A stretch of 64,000 nt of DNA from Mycobacterium sp. (GTDB taxonomy: Bacteria; Actinomycetota; Actinomycetes; Mycobacteriales; Mycobacteriaceae): assembly GCA_020438845.1 (NCBI GenBank), contig JAGQTV010000060.1:1-64000 (forward strand), in the 5' to 3' direction. Numbering within the stretch: the first letter of the stretch is position 1; every line of letters starts with the position of its first letter. Both the position numbers and the translations under genes were made by a program. Under the pieces are notes generated by a model. That model was not told the DNA's origin and did not search any database. It saw nothing but the letters and a program-made list of their open reading frames with translations. Shown piece after piece: positions 34,296 to 42,572 of this stretch.

Positions 34296-36236
34296 CTAGC
34301 CCATTCCGCTACCCCACTGGAAACTGTTGACGTACTTGCCCAAATCCTGGGCTATCTCCAGATTGGCGCCGGACGGCAGCCCCGGTCCGGAGTCGGGTCC
34401 GAAAGCGCGGTAGGGCCCGGCGGCGAAAGCGGTCAGCGCGAGATCGTCCTTCACCGAAGCCATTACCAGGATGCGCTGGCGGGTATAGCTGGCGGCCGGG
34501 TTCTGCGGCCAGTCGTCGGCGAGTACGCCGTAGCCCGGCTCGTATCCCACCATCGCGTTGGGAATTTCGTAGGCGACTTTCGCGTCGGGATAGCGTTTAC
34601 GGAGGGTCGCTTGGACGATGTCGCGCGCTGAGCGGCCATTGGCCGGCTGGGAGAACAGTTGCATGACGCCGGTGTCGCCCCCGAGGTAATTCGCCACGAC
34701 CCCGTTGTCGTAAGTGTTGACCTGATAGGCCGACCCCGGCGACGGATAGGACACCGAGAACTTCCCGTCCGGGGCGGTGAACTTGGGCAGACCCATCACC
34801 GGCATTCCGGCGGGGGGACGGCCGCACTCCGGCGGGCACATGTAGTGGGCGATTTTGGGTGTCAACGCCAGTGCCACCCCGGCCAGTGCCGCGACGAACG
34901 CGGTGACCACGGTTCCCCACCGGCTGACCAGCCATCCGAATCGGGGCCGGACTATTGTGGGGGCGCAGTACTGCCCTTGGGGCAGCGCATAACCGGGATA
35001 GTTTCTCTCGTCGTGTTCTGCGATGGGTTCCTGCTCGGGCCGGACGGCTCGGCATTCGGTGCGCGAAGTACGGGTCGAGGCCCGGGTGGCCGCCCCGCAA
35101 GCCGGGCAGAACGCCATGTCGGGCACCACCATCTCGCAGTGGACGCACAACAGGGGCTCGTCTTGGCGGATCGGATCATGAGTCTCGTGCAGCAATGCGA
35201 GTTGCAGAGCCAACCGCAGGGCGATCAACGCCAGTGCGGTTGAGGCGAGATGGATGGTGAGCATCACCATCTGCGGTAGTCCGATGAGGTCCACGAGCCC
35301 CACCGTGGTGTGAATCAACAACACCGCCAAGGCAAGAAGGCCGAGGATCAGTCGGACCCGGCGGTCATGGTCATGGGCCGGTTTGAACCACAAGAGGATG
35401 CCGAACAGGCCCCCGGCTGCGGCACCTGTGACCGGGATGGTCACCCCGGTCATGAGAACCTCGACGATCAGACCGCTCAGCGGTCTGGCGTGCGCGAACA
35501 GTCCGGCGGCGAATTGAGGGGCGAATCGGGCCAGCGAGGCCCCGGCGGTGAACATCAAGGCTGCCAATGTTCCAATGGTGAAGCCGTCCAGCGCCTCTCG
35601 GGTCTTGGGTCCGCGGAGCCGCAACACCAGCGCCGGTGCGAGCATCATCAGCATCCCGGCCGGCGGGATGCCGACTCCCTGACCGACGTGGCGCAGGGCG
35701 AGGCCGACGCCGATCGAGACGTTGTAGGTGTGTGCCAGCAGCCCACCGGTCAGCAGAACCCATCCTGCGCCCAGAATCGCACCCAGGACTCCCGCGAAAA
35801 TCAGCGATCCGCGGTCGATGTCGCGGTCCAGGCTCGATGACCGCACATAGAGCACAAACAACATTGGCAAACCCAGGGTGGATATGGCGATCCCGGCTGC
35901 GGGCACTTTCGCCGCCACCGAGGCTGCCAAGGCAATCATCGCGACGAGCAAGGTCACCTGGAACGGCCGGCGGGACCGCTTCGGCAGATGGGGGAACAGC
36001 GAACTGGCGAAGTAGGGGAGCAGGACTTGTTCGGAAGGCGCGGCCCCGAAGGTACGGGGTCGCACCCATCCCGGCTTGGCCGTCTCGAGTGGCGCCGCGG
36101 CGTCGGCGGTCGGGTCAAACCCGCACAGCCCGCAGAAGTTCCCGGCCGGTACGTCGGCTTCGCAGCGCCGGCAGTAAACGGTCGGCACGGCCGCGTTGTC
36201 GTCTGCACTTGCGTTGCCGTCGGCATTCACGGTCAC
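34296..36236 (-). CDS. Polytopic membrane protein with two zinc ribbons and an extracytoplasmic domain
   Basis: A 646-residue protein of unrecognised family. A zinc ribbon begins near residue 20 (YCRRCEADVPAGNFCGLCG) and a second near 385 (CVHCEMVVPDMAFCPACG), each with two Cys pairs. About eight or nine hydrophobic helices lie between them. After the second ribbon one more helix (VVTAFVAALAGVALAL) leads to a ~160-residue C-terminal domain starting PKFTAPDGKFSVSYP, probably outside the membrane. GTG 36236 overlaps the stop of the S53 peptidase gene by four bases (GTGA), so the two products are probably made together; the membrane protein may anchor, export or protect against the peptidase. 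This link is inferred from coupling only. Confidence 0.65.
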   Translation of the reverse strand: MTVNADGNASADDNAAVPTVYCRRCEADVPAGNFCGLCGFDPTADAAAPLETAKPGWVRPRTFGAAPSEQVLLPYFASSLFPHLPKRSRRPFQVTLLVAMIALAASVAAKVPAAGIAISTLGLPMLFVLYVRSSSLDRDIDRGSLIFAGVLGAILGAGWVLLTGGLLAHTYNVSIGVGLALRHVGQGVGIPPAGMLMMLAPALVLRLRGPKTREALDGFTIGTLAALMFTAGASLARFAPQFAAGLFAHARPLSGLIVEVLMTGVTIPVTGAAAGGLFGILLWFKPAHDHDRRVRLILGLLALAVLLIHTTVGLVDLIGLPQMVMLTIHLASTALALIALRLALQLALLHETHDPIRQDEPLLCVHCEMVVPDMAFCPACGAATRASTRTSRTECRAVRPEQEPIAEHDERNYPGYALPQGQYCAPTIVRPRFGWLVSRWGTVVTAFVAALAGVALALTPKIAHYMCPPECGRPPAGMPVMGLPKFTAPDGKFSVSYPSPGSAYQVNTYDNGVVANYLGGDTGVMQLFSQPANGRSARDIVQATLRKRYPDAKVAYEIPNAMVGYEPGYGVLADDWPQNPAASYTRQRILVMASVKDDLALTAFAAGPYRAFGPDSGPGLPSGANLEIAQDLGKYVNSFQWGSGMG

Positions 36237-37828
36237 GGCGAAAGGCCTTGGACGACGAACAGCACTTTGGCCAGATTGTCCACGTTGGGCGTGCCCAGGC
36301 CGGTCACCAGGTCGTATCCCGGACCGGCGTTGTACACGGCGTTGCCGCCGCGCACGACGTCCTGAAACGCCGGTAGGCGGGCTCCCTCGGCGAGGCGGTA
36401 CAACAACGGGTTGAGATCGCCCAGGAGCCTGCCACCGCGGTTGGTCAGGTTCTCGTTGATGACCGCCGCCATCCCGGCCCACAGCGGAGCGGACACCGAC
36501 GTTCCGCCGCCAACGATCACTTGCCCGTCGAACACGATTTTCACCCCGGTGAACGGGTCGCCCACCGCCGACACATCCGGTGTCAGCCGTCGTCCCGCCC
36601 CTTGGTCGACCTGCAGCGTGGCCTGCCAGATCGGGCGTTCGAACAGAGCAGAGACGCCTCCGGCAGTCCCGTGGGACAACGGGGCGTCGAACCAGGCCTG
36701 CTCGCCCTGCCATCCGCCGGCATCGTCGGTGGACAGCGTCGTGCCGCCGACATTGGTCATCTCCGGCATCGACGCCACCGCGTCCAGTCCGATGTCGTCG
36801 GCGTGCGGCGGTGCGTTCCACTCGCTGCCGCCCCGGCACTCCATTCCGGCCAGGTCGCCGCTGGCGTCGAAGGCACTGGTGCCGTGCTTCTGGGCCCCGG
36901 CCAGCGCTGCTCGCACGGGAGCCAGATCGGCGGCGGTGATCAACTTGTCGCAGCCCCAGCCGATGGACAAACTCCACACCGCGCCCGGGTACAGCCGGTC
37001 CGCCTCCTCCATCATCGTGGCGATCTTCTGGTAGGAGCCGTCGCCTTCGACTGTCGGGCGGGCATTGACAAGAACCTTTTTCGCGTCCGGCGCGATGGCG
37101 TGGATGGCCTCGAGATCCATGGTGGCCTCGCCCCGGCGGGCCGGCGGCTGGCCGCCCACCACTTCTGGGGTGAACTTCGGCAGGTTGAAGGTTTCGGCGA
37201 ACTGATCCAGGTCGCTCTGGGCGAACCCGTCGAAGGCGAACACGATCACCGTGACGCCCTTGCCGGTGAATCCGGCATCGCGGAGCGGCTGAATGTTGTA
37301 GGTGCGCAACAAGGTTTGCGGAGTCAGGCCCTGCCCGGGAACCTCCTGCGGAAACATCCACCGGGTGGCCTCGCGGTGTGGGGTGTAGCCGAGGAGGCGC
37401 CCGAGTTCAGCCACTTCGCCGCGCAGCGACATTGGTACGGCCGGCTGTTGGGGCGAGGCGTAGAACACCTCGCCGGTTGGCCGCCGGTAGTCGTGGACGT
37501 CGACTGCGAAGGCGTCGCTGATCGAGGCCGCCGAGCCCTCGATGCTGGCCCACTGGTCACCGACGCGCCACCGCACGGCCAATCCGTGGCTGCGCGCCCA
37601 TTCGGTCAGCTGATCCGGCTGTTCGGCGTTGAGCAACGCTGCGGTGAGTCGAACGCGTTCATCGTGGGCTGGACCGAGATAGTCCGAACTGGACAGCAGT
37701 GCCGCATAGGGTCCACGAATGGTCTCCGGGCCGGCCGGCTGCTGCCTGTCGGCCACCGTCAGGGCGGCCACGGCGGTGAGGGTGGCCAACCCGCCCGCCA
37801 CCACTCTGCGGCGAATCCGGGCGACCAC
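36233..37828 (-). CDS. Secreted S53-family (sedolisin) serine-carboxyl peptidase
   Basis: A 531-residue exported proprotease. An N-terminal hydrophobic segment (VVAGGLATLTAVAALTVA) follows a twin-Arg-like basic start. A pro-kumamolisin-type prodomain covers about 35-170. Catalytic residues: Glu and Asp in GEATMDLEAIHA (about 232 and 236), an oxyanion Asp in FDASGD (about 323) and Ser in GGGTSVSAPLWAGM (about 443). The C-terminal NAGPGYDLVTGLGTPN segment is the calcium-binding region. Such enzymes work at acid pH and are self-activated by prodomain removal. It is translationally coupled to the zinc-ribbon membrane protein and preceded 11 bases upstream by a lipoprotein gene, suggesting an envelope proteolysis unit. 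Confidence 0.88.
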   Translation of the reverse strand: MVARIRRRVVAGGLATLTAVAALTVADRQQPAGPETIRGPYAALLSSSDYLGPAHDERVRLTAALLNAEQPDQLTEWARSHGLAVRWRVGDQWASIEGSAASISDAFAVDVHDYRRPTGEVFYASPQQPAVPMSLRGEVAELGRLLGYTPHREATRWMFPQEVPGQGLTPQTLLRTYNIQPLRDAGFTGKGVTVIVFAFDGFAQSDLDQFAETFNLPKFTPEVVGGQPPARRGEATMDLEAIHAIAPDAKKVLVNARPTVEGDGSYQKIATMMEEADRLYPGAVWSLSIGWGCDKLITAADLAPVRAALAGAQKHGTSAFDASGDLAGMECRGGSEWNAPPHADDIGLDAVASMPEMTNVGGTTLSTDDAGGWQGEQAWFDAPLSHGTAGGVSALFERPIWQATLQVDQGAGRRLTPDVSAVGDPFTGVKIVFDGQVIVGGGTSVSAPLWAGMAAVINENLTNRGGRLLGDLNPLLYRLAEGARLPAFQDVVRGGNAVYNAGPGYDLVTGLGTPNVDNLAKVLFVVQGLSP

Positions 37829-37839
37829 GGCAGGCCTGG

Positions 37840-38082
37840 TCAGCCGCCGTGGCCGGGCAACGCCGTCGGAGCCGGTCGGGCTTTGGCCCCCGGCGCGGCG
37901 GACGACCCGGCGTGCGGCCCTGCCGTGATCACCTTCTCGGTCGGGGACAGCGATGCGGTGGTCGACGGCGGGGGTGTCTCCGCCGGCTTCTCCTTGTCGC
38001 TACACGCGGTCAGAACGCCCATGCCGACCAGGGCGGCCGCGCCTGCCGCAAGTGCCATTCGACGTGCGACTTGTACCGACAT
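37840..38082 (-). CDS. Small lipoprotein
   Basis: An 80-residue exported lipoprotein. Basic start MSVQVARRM, a hydrophobic helix, and a lipobox GVLTAC predict lipidation on Cys27 and anchoring to the outer face of the membrane. The mature part (about 54 residues) is low-complexity, rich in Pro, Ser, Thr and Ala, with no recognised domain. ATG 38082 follows AAGGAG by about 11 bases. It is the first gene of the S53 peptidase operon, 11 bases before the peptidase, and might tether or regulate it; a structural role in the envelope is equally possible. Confidence 0.72.
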   Translation of the reverse strand: MSVQVARRMALAAGAAALVGMGVLTACSDKEKPAETPPPSTTASLSPTEKVITAGPHAGSSAAPGAKARPAPTALPGHGG

Positions 38083-38138
38083 GATTATCCGTGCTCCTTG
38101 TTTTCAGGGCCGAGTGTTCCAGGCCTTCCTTCGACTCT

Positions 38139-38144
38139 AAAGTA
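38139..38144 (-). promoter_or_regulatory. Candidate -10 element for the S53 peptidase operon
   Basis: TACTTT on the minus strand fits the actinobacterial TAnnnT consensus and lies about 57 bases upstream of the lipoprotein start, giving a plausible leader that includes the AAGGAG ribosome site. No -35 match is convincing. Confidence 0.3.
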
Positions 38145-38268
38145 ATCTGGCGATCGCGTGTGACGGCTGAGTTACCCGCTCTACGGATCCGGCTCTAATC
38201 GCGGGCTCACGGCGTTAGCATCTCCCCACCGACGGAGGGCAGGGCCGGATGATGGAACGACGACGCTC

Positions 38269-40197
38269 GTGCTGACCGATTCGGCTGCGCCCACCCACCT
38301 GCCCGTACGGTCCCTCCGGCCGGCGATCGTCGTCGGCGCGCTCGGGGTGGTTTTCGGCGACATCGGGACCAGCCCGATCTACACGCTGCAGACGCTGTTC
38401 AACCCCGCTGATCCCCACCCGATTCCGATCACCCGGGCCAACGTCTACGGCGTTGTCTCGCTGGTGTTCTGGTCGGTGATGACCATCGTCACGCTGACCT
38501 ACGTCGTCCTGGTCATGCACGCCGACAACGACGGCGAGGGCGGCGTCATGGCCTTGATCACCCTGGTGCGCCGGATCGGCGAAAAGTCCCATCCAAGGTT
38601 GATCGCTGCCCTTTCCACCATCGGAATCCTGGGTGCCGCACTCTTTTTCGGTGACAGCATGATCACCCCGGCAATCTCAGTGCTCTCGGCGGTGGAGGGC
38701 GTGAAGGTGATCGACCCGGATCTCGCCGACCTCGTGGTGCCGATCACCGTGGTAATCCTCATCGGTCTGTTCGCGGTACAGCGGCATGGCACCGCCGCGG
38801 TAGGGCGGTTCTTCGGCCCCGTGATGATCGTCTGGTTCGCCGTCATCGGCTTTCTCGGCGCGCGTGGTATCACCACCCACCCGCAGATCCTGCGGGCGCT
38901 GTCGCCTTCGTATGCACTGGAATTCATGACCGGGCACTTCCATATCGCGTTCTTCGCACTTGCCGCCGTCGTCCTTTCGGTCACCGGGGCCGAGGCGTTG
39001 TACGCCGATATGGGCCACTTCGGCCGTCGGGCCATCACCCTGGCCTGGCTGGGTTTGGTGTTGCCGGCCGTGGTGCTCAGCTACTTCGGGCAGGGAGCCT
39101 TGCTGCTGGGTGATCCGAGTGTGGTCAATGCCCCGTTCTTCCTGCTGGTTCCGGACGGGGCGCAGATCGCGATGATCGTATTGTCCACGGCGGCGACGGT
39201 GATCGCGTCCCAGTCCGTCATCACCGGCGCCTACTCGGTGGCTTCCCAGGCGGCCCAGATCGGCTATCTGCCGCGGATGCGGATAGCGCACACCTCGGAG
39301 TCGGCTATCGGCCAGATCTACGTTCCCTGGATCAACGGGATGCTGATGATCTCGGTGATCACGCTGGTCTTCGCCTTCCGCAGTTCGGCTGCCCTCGGCT
39401 ACGCCTATGGCATGGCGGTAACCGGGACCATCACCATCACGACAATGCTGTTCCTCTACGTGGCCCGGGTCCGGTGGCACGCTCCGGTCTGGCTGGTGAT
39501 CCTCGGTGGCGGCGGACTGCTCACCGTGGACCTGCTCTTCTTTGCGGCCAACCTCACCAAACTCATGCACGGTGCATGGCTTCCGCTACTGATCGGTCTG
39601 ATGGCCTTCACCGTCATGACCACCTGGCGCCGTGGCTACCAGATCGCCATGGCGGCCCGCGACAAGGCAGCGGGTTCGCTGCCCGACTTCGTCTGCGAAC
39701 TGGCCGGGCGCACGCCGCCACTGCCGCGTTTGCCCGGTACGGCGGTCTTCCTCAACCGGGCCAGGGGTACCGCTCCGCTGTCGTTGCGCGCCAGCGTCGA
39801 CCGTGTTCACGTGCTGCAGGAGCACGTGGTGATCATCACGGTCGAGACCCTGCCGGTGCCGCGGGTTTCCGACGCCGATCGCGTCACCGTCGGCGACCTC
39901 GGCAATATCGAGGGCGACGGCATCGTCTACGTGGTGGCCCGCTGCGGTTACATGGAACGTCCCGACGTACCGCATGCGCTCCGACTGGTCGATCCCGCCG
40001 AGACCGAAGGGGCAGCCGGGCCCGACGAAGCCGTGTTCTTCGTCTCCAACCTGAACCTGTCCGTCGGGCCGGAACCGAACATGGCGGCATGGCGCAAACG
40101 GTTGTTCATCGCGATCTCCCGGATGACCTCCGACGTCGAGTACTTCGGGCTGCCGGCGGACCGGACACTGATCATCGGCGCCAGGATCGAACTCTAA
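38269..40197 (+). CDS. kup: Kup-family potassium uptake transporter
   Basis: A 642-residue K+ transporter of the KUP/HAK family, full length. The conserved opening GALGVVFGDIGTSPIYTLQT is present, followed by about 12 transmembrane helices with GEGGVMALITL and GDSMITPAISVLSAVEG typical of the family, and a C-terminal cytoplasmic domain of ~170 residues. It brings in K+ with protons. GTG 38269 is used; a long leader with no clear c-di-AMP riboswitch precedes it. It is divergent from the peptidase operon. K+ uptake is often controlled by cyclic dinucleotides, but no direct link to the local c-di-GMP genes is visible. Confidence 0.92.
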   Translation: MLTDSAAPTHLPVRSLRPAIVVGALGVVFGDIGTSPIYTLQTLFNPADPHPIPITRANVYGVVSLVFWSVMTIVTLTYVVLVMHADNDGEGGVMALITLVRRIGEKSHPRLIAALSTIGILGAALFFGDSMITPAISVLSAVEGVKVIDPDLADLVVPITVVILIGLFAVQRHGTAAVGRFFGPVMIVWFAVIGFLGARGITTHPQILRALSPSYALEFMTGHFHIAFFALAAVVLSVTGAEALYADMGHFGRRAITLAWLGLVLPAVVLSYFGQGALLLGDPSVVNAPFFLLVPDGAQIAMIVLSTAATVIASQSVITGAYSVASQAAQIGYLPRMRIAHTSESAIGQIYVPWINGMLMISVITLVFAFRSSAALGYAYGMAVTGTITITTMLFLYVARVRWHAPVWLVILGGGGLLTVDLLFFAANLTKLMHGAWLPLLIGLMAFTVMTTWRRGYQIAMAARDKAAGSLPDFVCELAGRTPPLPRLPGTAVFLNRARGTAPLSLRASVDRVHVLQEHVVIITVETLPVPRVSDADRVTVGDLGNIEGDGIVYVVARCGYMERPDVPHALRLVDPAETEGAAGPDEAVFFVSNLNLSVGPEPNMAAWRKRLFIAISRMTSDVEYFGLPADRTLIIGARIEL

Positions 40198-40238
40198 AGG
40201 CGCGGGGCCCCCCTGCGTGGGGAACGTAGGGTGATCTG

Positions 40239-41444
40239 ATGGCTGATACGACGTGCGCGATCGTTGGTGGCGGACCGGCTGGGATGGTGCTGGGGCTGCT
40301 CTTGGCCCGAGCCGGCGTGGAAGTGACGCTGCTGGAGAAGCATGCCGACTTCCTGCGCGACTTCCGCGGTGACACCGTGCATCCCAGCACACTGCGGCTG
40401 CTCGATGAATTGGGGCTCTGGGACAGGTTCGCCGCGTTGCCGCAAAGCAGGATCGAGGAGGCCACCTTCACACTCGGCGCCAAGGACGTCACTGTCGTCG
40501 ACTTCCGTCGGCTGCACCAACCGCATCGCTTCATCGCGATGGTGCCGCAGTGGGACTTGCTGGACCTGCTCGCTGACGCGGCGCAGGCCGAGCCGACTTT
40601 CACGCTACGGCTGGAGCATGAGGTCACCGGTTTGCTGCGCGAGGGCACCCGGGTGACCGGGGTGCGATACACCTCGCCGGCCGGCGCGGGGGAATTGACC
40701 GCAGACCTGACCGTGGCCTGCGACGGCCGCTGGTCAAAAGTTCGTCGCGATTCAGGGTTGCCGGTTCGCGAATGGCCGGTGCCGTTCGACGTGTGGTGGT
40801 TCCGGCTGCCCCGTGACGCCGACGCCGAGTACACACTGGTCCCGCGCACCGCAGCGGGCCGACTCATGATCATGATCCCGCGGGAGGGCTACTTCCAGAT
40901 CGCCTACTTGATCCCGAAGGGCAGCGACGCCGAACTGAGGGCACGGGGATTGGATGCCTTCCGCGCCGAGGTGACCGGCTTGGCGCCGGAGGCGGACCTG
41001 TCGGGTCTGTCGTCGTGGGACGACGTGAAATTCCTGGACGTGCGACTGAACCGGCTCAAGCGGTGGCATACAGACGGTCTGCTGTGTATCGGCGATGCCG
41101 CACATGCCATGTCGCCCGCCGGTGGGGTCGGAATCAACCTTGCCGTGCAGGACGCAGTGGGCGCGGCCACCCTGTTGGCCGAACCGTTGCGTCGCGGCGA
41201 CGTCAGCGATTCTGACCTGGCGGCGGTCCAACGCCGGCGGATGCCACCCACCGTGGCCACTCAGGCGCTCCAGCGTGTTCTGCACCGCCGCCTGATGGCA
41301 CCGATCCTCGACGGGGCGGAACCCACCCCGCCGACCTTCCTGATGAACTTGGTGCAGAAGTTGCCCTGGCTTGCGGCTGTTCCGGCGTATGTGCTCGGGG
41401 TTGGTGTGCGTCCCGAACACGCGCCGCCCTTTGCACGCCGCTGA
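40239..41444 (+). CDS. FAD-dependent monooxygenase (PHBH fold)
   Basis: A 401-residue flavoprotein hydroxylase. The N-terminal dinucleotide motif is AIVGGGPAGMVLGLLLARAG; the ACDGRWSKVR segment is the DG motif; CIGDAAHAMSPAGGVGINLAVQDA is the GD motif that completes FAD binding and the aromatic hydroxylase signature. It probably uses NAD(P)H and O2 to hydroxylate an aromatic or polyketide-like substrate. It begins 42 bases after kup, with no strong ribosome site visible, and could have its own promoter. The substrate is unknown; neighbours give no pathway context. Confidence 0.85.
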   Translation: MADTTCAIVGGGPAGMVLGLLLARAGVEVTLLEKHADFLRDFRGDTVHPSTLRLLDELGLWDRFAALPQSRIEEATFTLGAKDVTVVDFRRLHQPHRFIAMVPQWDLLDLLADAAQAEPTFTLRLEHEVTGLLREGTRVTGVRYTSPAGAGELTADLTVACDGRWSKVRRDSGLPVREWPVPFDVWWFRLPRDADAEYTLVPRTAAGRLMIMIPREGYFQIAYLIPKGSDAELRARGLDAFRAEVTGLAPEADLSGLSSWDDVKFLDVRLNRLKRWHTDGLLCIGDAAHAMSPAGGVGINLAVQDAVGAATLLAEPLRRGDVSDSDLAAVQRRRMPPTVATQALQRVLHRRLMAPILDGAEPTPPTFLMNLVQKLPWLAAVPAYVLGVGVRPEHAPPFARR

Positions 41445-41461
41445 GGGTTGGGCATTTGCGC

Positions 41462-41467
41462 TACGCT
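41462..41467 (+). promoter_or_regulatory. -10 element of a leaderless vapBC transcript
   Basis: TACGCT fits the mycobacterial TAnnnT -10 consensus and lies exactly seven bases before ATG 41475, so transcription would start at or next to the A of the start codon. No Shine-Dalgarno is present, which fits leaderless translation, common in mycobacteria. Confidence 0.5.
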
Positions 41468-41474
41468 GTCGCAC

Positions 41475-41717
41475 ATGGAGGTCGGTGTGCGTGATCTGCG
41501 CAATCGGACGAGCCACGTGATCGACGCGGTCAGGGCCGGGGAGCGGGTCACTCTGACTGTTCACGGGGAACCGATCGCCGATATCGTGCCCCACCGGCGC
41601 CGTGCCCGCTGGCTGTCCGGAGAGCGTCTACGCGACGAACTCGCCGAACGCTCGGCCGATGCGGGCCTGGCCGAGGAACTCGAGGACCTCGCCGGTCAAA
41701 CCCTCGGTGACCTGTGA
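41475..41717 (+). CDS. vapB: VapB antitoxin, Phd/YefM-type
   Basis: An 80-residue antitoxin. MEVGVRDLRNRTSHVIDAVRAGERVTLT and the HGEPIADIVP segment are the Phd/YefM DNA-binding fold; the acidic C-terminus (AEELEDLAGQTLGDL) should bind the toxin. This is a different antitoxin class from the RHH-type VapB at 1.1-1.4 kb. ATG 41475 is preferred to an earlier ATG at 41448 because a -10 element lies seven bases upstream and the fold begins there. The stop overlaps the vapC start by four bases. Confidence 0.85.
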   Translation: MEVGVRDLRNRTSHVIDAVRAGERVTLTVHGEPIADIVPHRRRARWLSGERLRDELAERSADAGLAEELEDLAGQTLGDL

Positions 41718-42127
41718 CCGGCCCCGAGTTTGAAGTCGGCCTGCTGGACACATCGGTGTTCATTGCCCGCGAAAACGGCCGCGCTATCTCGAAACTCCCT
41801 GATCGTGTAGCTCTTTCAGTGATCACGATCGGTGAACTCCAACTCGGCGTCCTCAATGCCGGCGATACAGTGACCCGATCTCGACGTGCCGACACGCTGG
41901 CTCTGGCGCGCGCGGCCGATCCGATCCCGGTCAGCGAAGCGGTGATGGTGTCATGGGCTCGGCTCGTGGCGGACTGCCGAGCCGCTGGCGTGCATCAGGC
42001 AGTGAAGTTGACAGATGCTCTCATTGCGGCCACTGCGATCGAGCACGGTCTTCCCGTCGTCACGCAGGATGCCGATTTCGACCAGATTGCTTGCGCCTGC
42101 CCAACGTTGTCTGTGATCAAGGTGTGA
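41714..42127 (+). CDS. vapC: VapC toxin, PIN-domain ribonuclease
   Basis: A 137-residue PIN-domain toxin. Acidic residues of the active site are visible: Asp12 in LLDTSVFIARE, Glu41 in TIGELQLG, Asp101 in LTDALIAATA and Asp119 in VVTQDADFD. GTG 41714 overlaps the antitoxin stop by four bases (GTGA). It should cleave RNA when freed from VapB; the target is not predictable. All catalytic residues are present, so the module is probably functional. Confidence 0.88.
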   Translation: MTGPEFEVGLLDTSVFIARENGRAISKLPDRVALSVITIGELQLGVLNAGDTVTRSRRADTLALARAADPIPVSEAVMVSWARLVADCRAAGVHQAVKLTDALIAATAIEHGLPVVTQDADFDQIACACPTLSVIKV

Positions 42128-42146
42128 CACCGTAGGAGGGCGCGCG

Positions 42147-42539
42147 TCAGGCCGTGACTGTGAACCCGGCCAGCCAGTCCTCGTGCATCTCGCCGCCGAT
42201 GGAGACCCGCCACTGATAGCGTTCACCGACTTTCAGGGCCAACGGGGGAATGGTCGCGATGAACGGGATGGTTACCGGCGTTCCCTCCGGATGCACCGGA
42301 TGGCGGCGCGCGTTGATGACGTTCTCCTCGGTCTGCGCCACCCGGTTGCCGTCACCGTCGACCAGTTCGGCGCGAATCGGGAAGGACGTCCCGATCTCCG
42401 ACCAGTCCACCTCGGCGAAGACGATCAGTACGTGCTGGGCAGTCGGCGTGGGACTGGTGGTCCAGCCGAGCCCGAGGGCGTGCACGGTCCCGGCCTTGTC
42501 GAGGTGGCCGCTCTGGGCCAGTAACACAATGGCCCTCAC
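42147..42539 (-). CDS. Conserved hypothetical protein (actinobacterial small beta-rich family)
   Basis: A 130-residue soluble protein, predicted beta-rich: alternating hydrophobic strands such as HVLIVFAEVDW and GERYQWRVSIGGE suggest an immunoglobulin-like sandwich of the type seen in DUF6941-like proteins, though that name is from memory. GTG 42539 lies in the last copy of a 14-bp tandem repeat, and the repeats link it to the upstream acyl-CoA synthetase through overlapping stop/start codons. It is probably the last gene of the operon that starts with the TetR regulator. Function unknown. Confidence 0.65.
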   Translation of the reverse strand: MRAIVLLAQSGHLDKAGTVHALGLGWTTSPTPTAQHVLIVFAEVDWSEIGTSFPIRAELVDGDGNRVAQTEENVINARRHPVHPEGTPVTIPFIATIPPLALKVGERYQWRVSIGGEMHEDWLAGFTVTA

Positions 42540-42572
42540 TGGAAGGCCCTCACTGGAAGGCCCTCACTGGAA
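42531..42572. repeat. Three perfect 14-bp tandem repeats across a stop/start junction
   Basis: Three identical copies of GGCCCTCACTGGAA. On the coding (minus) strand each unit contains GTGAGGGCC, so the synthetase stop, two five-codon mini-ORFs (V-R-A-F-Q-stop) and the start of the hypothetical gene are chained by four-base GTGA overlaps. A single copy would give an ordinary GTGA junction, so the extra 28 bases look like a tandem expansion of a coupling site. Confidence 0.85.

Noticed and set aside
36237-37361. N-terminal extension of the zinc-ribbon membrane protein
   Set aside because: This part is another frame of the S53 peptidase gene; the GTGA overlap at 36233-36236 gives a better start.
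38083-38268. c-di-AMP riboswitch upstream of kup
   Set aside because: Looked for the conserved ydaO-type core; no convincing match was found in the leader.
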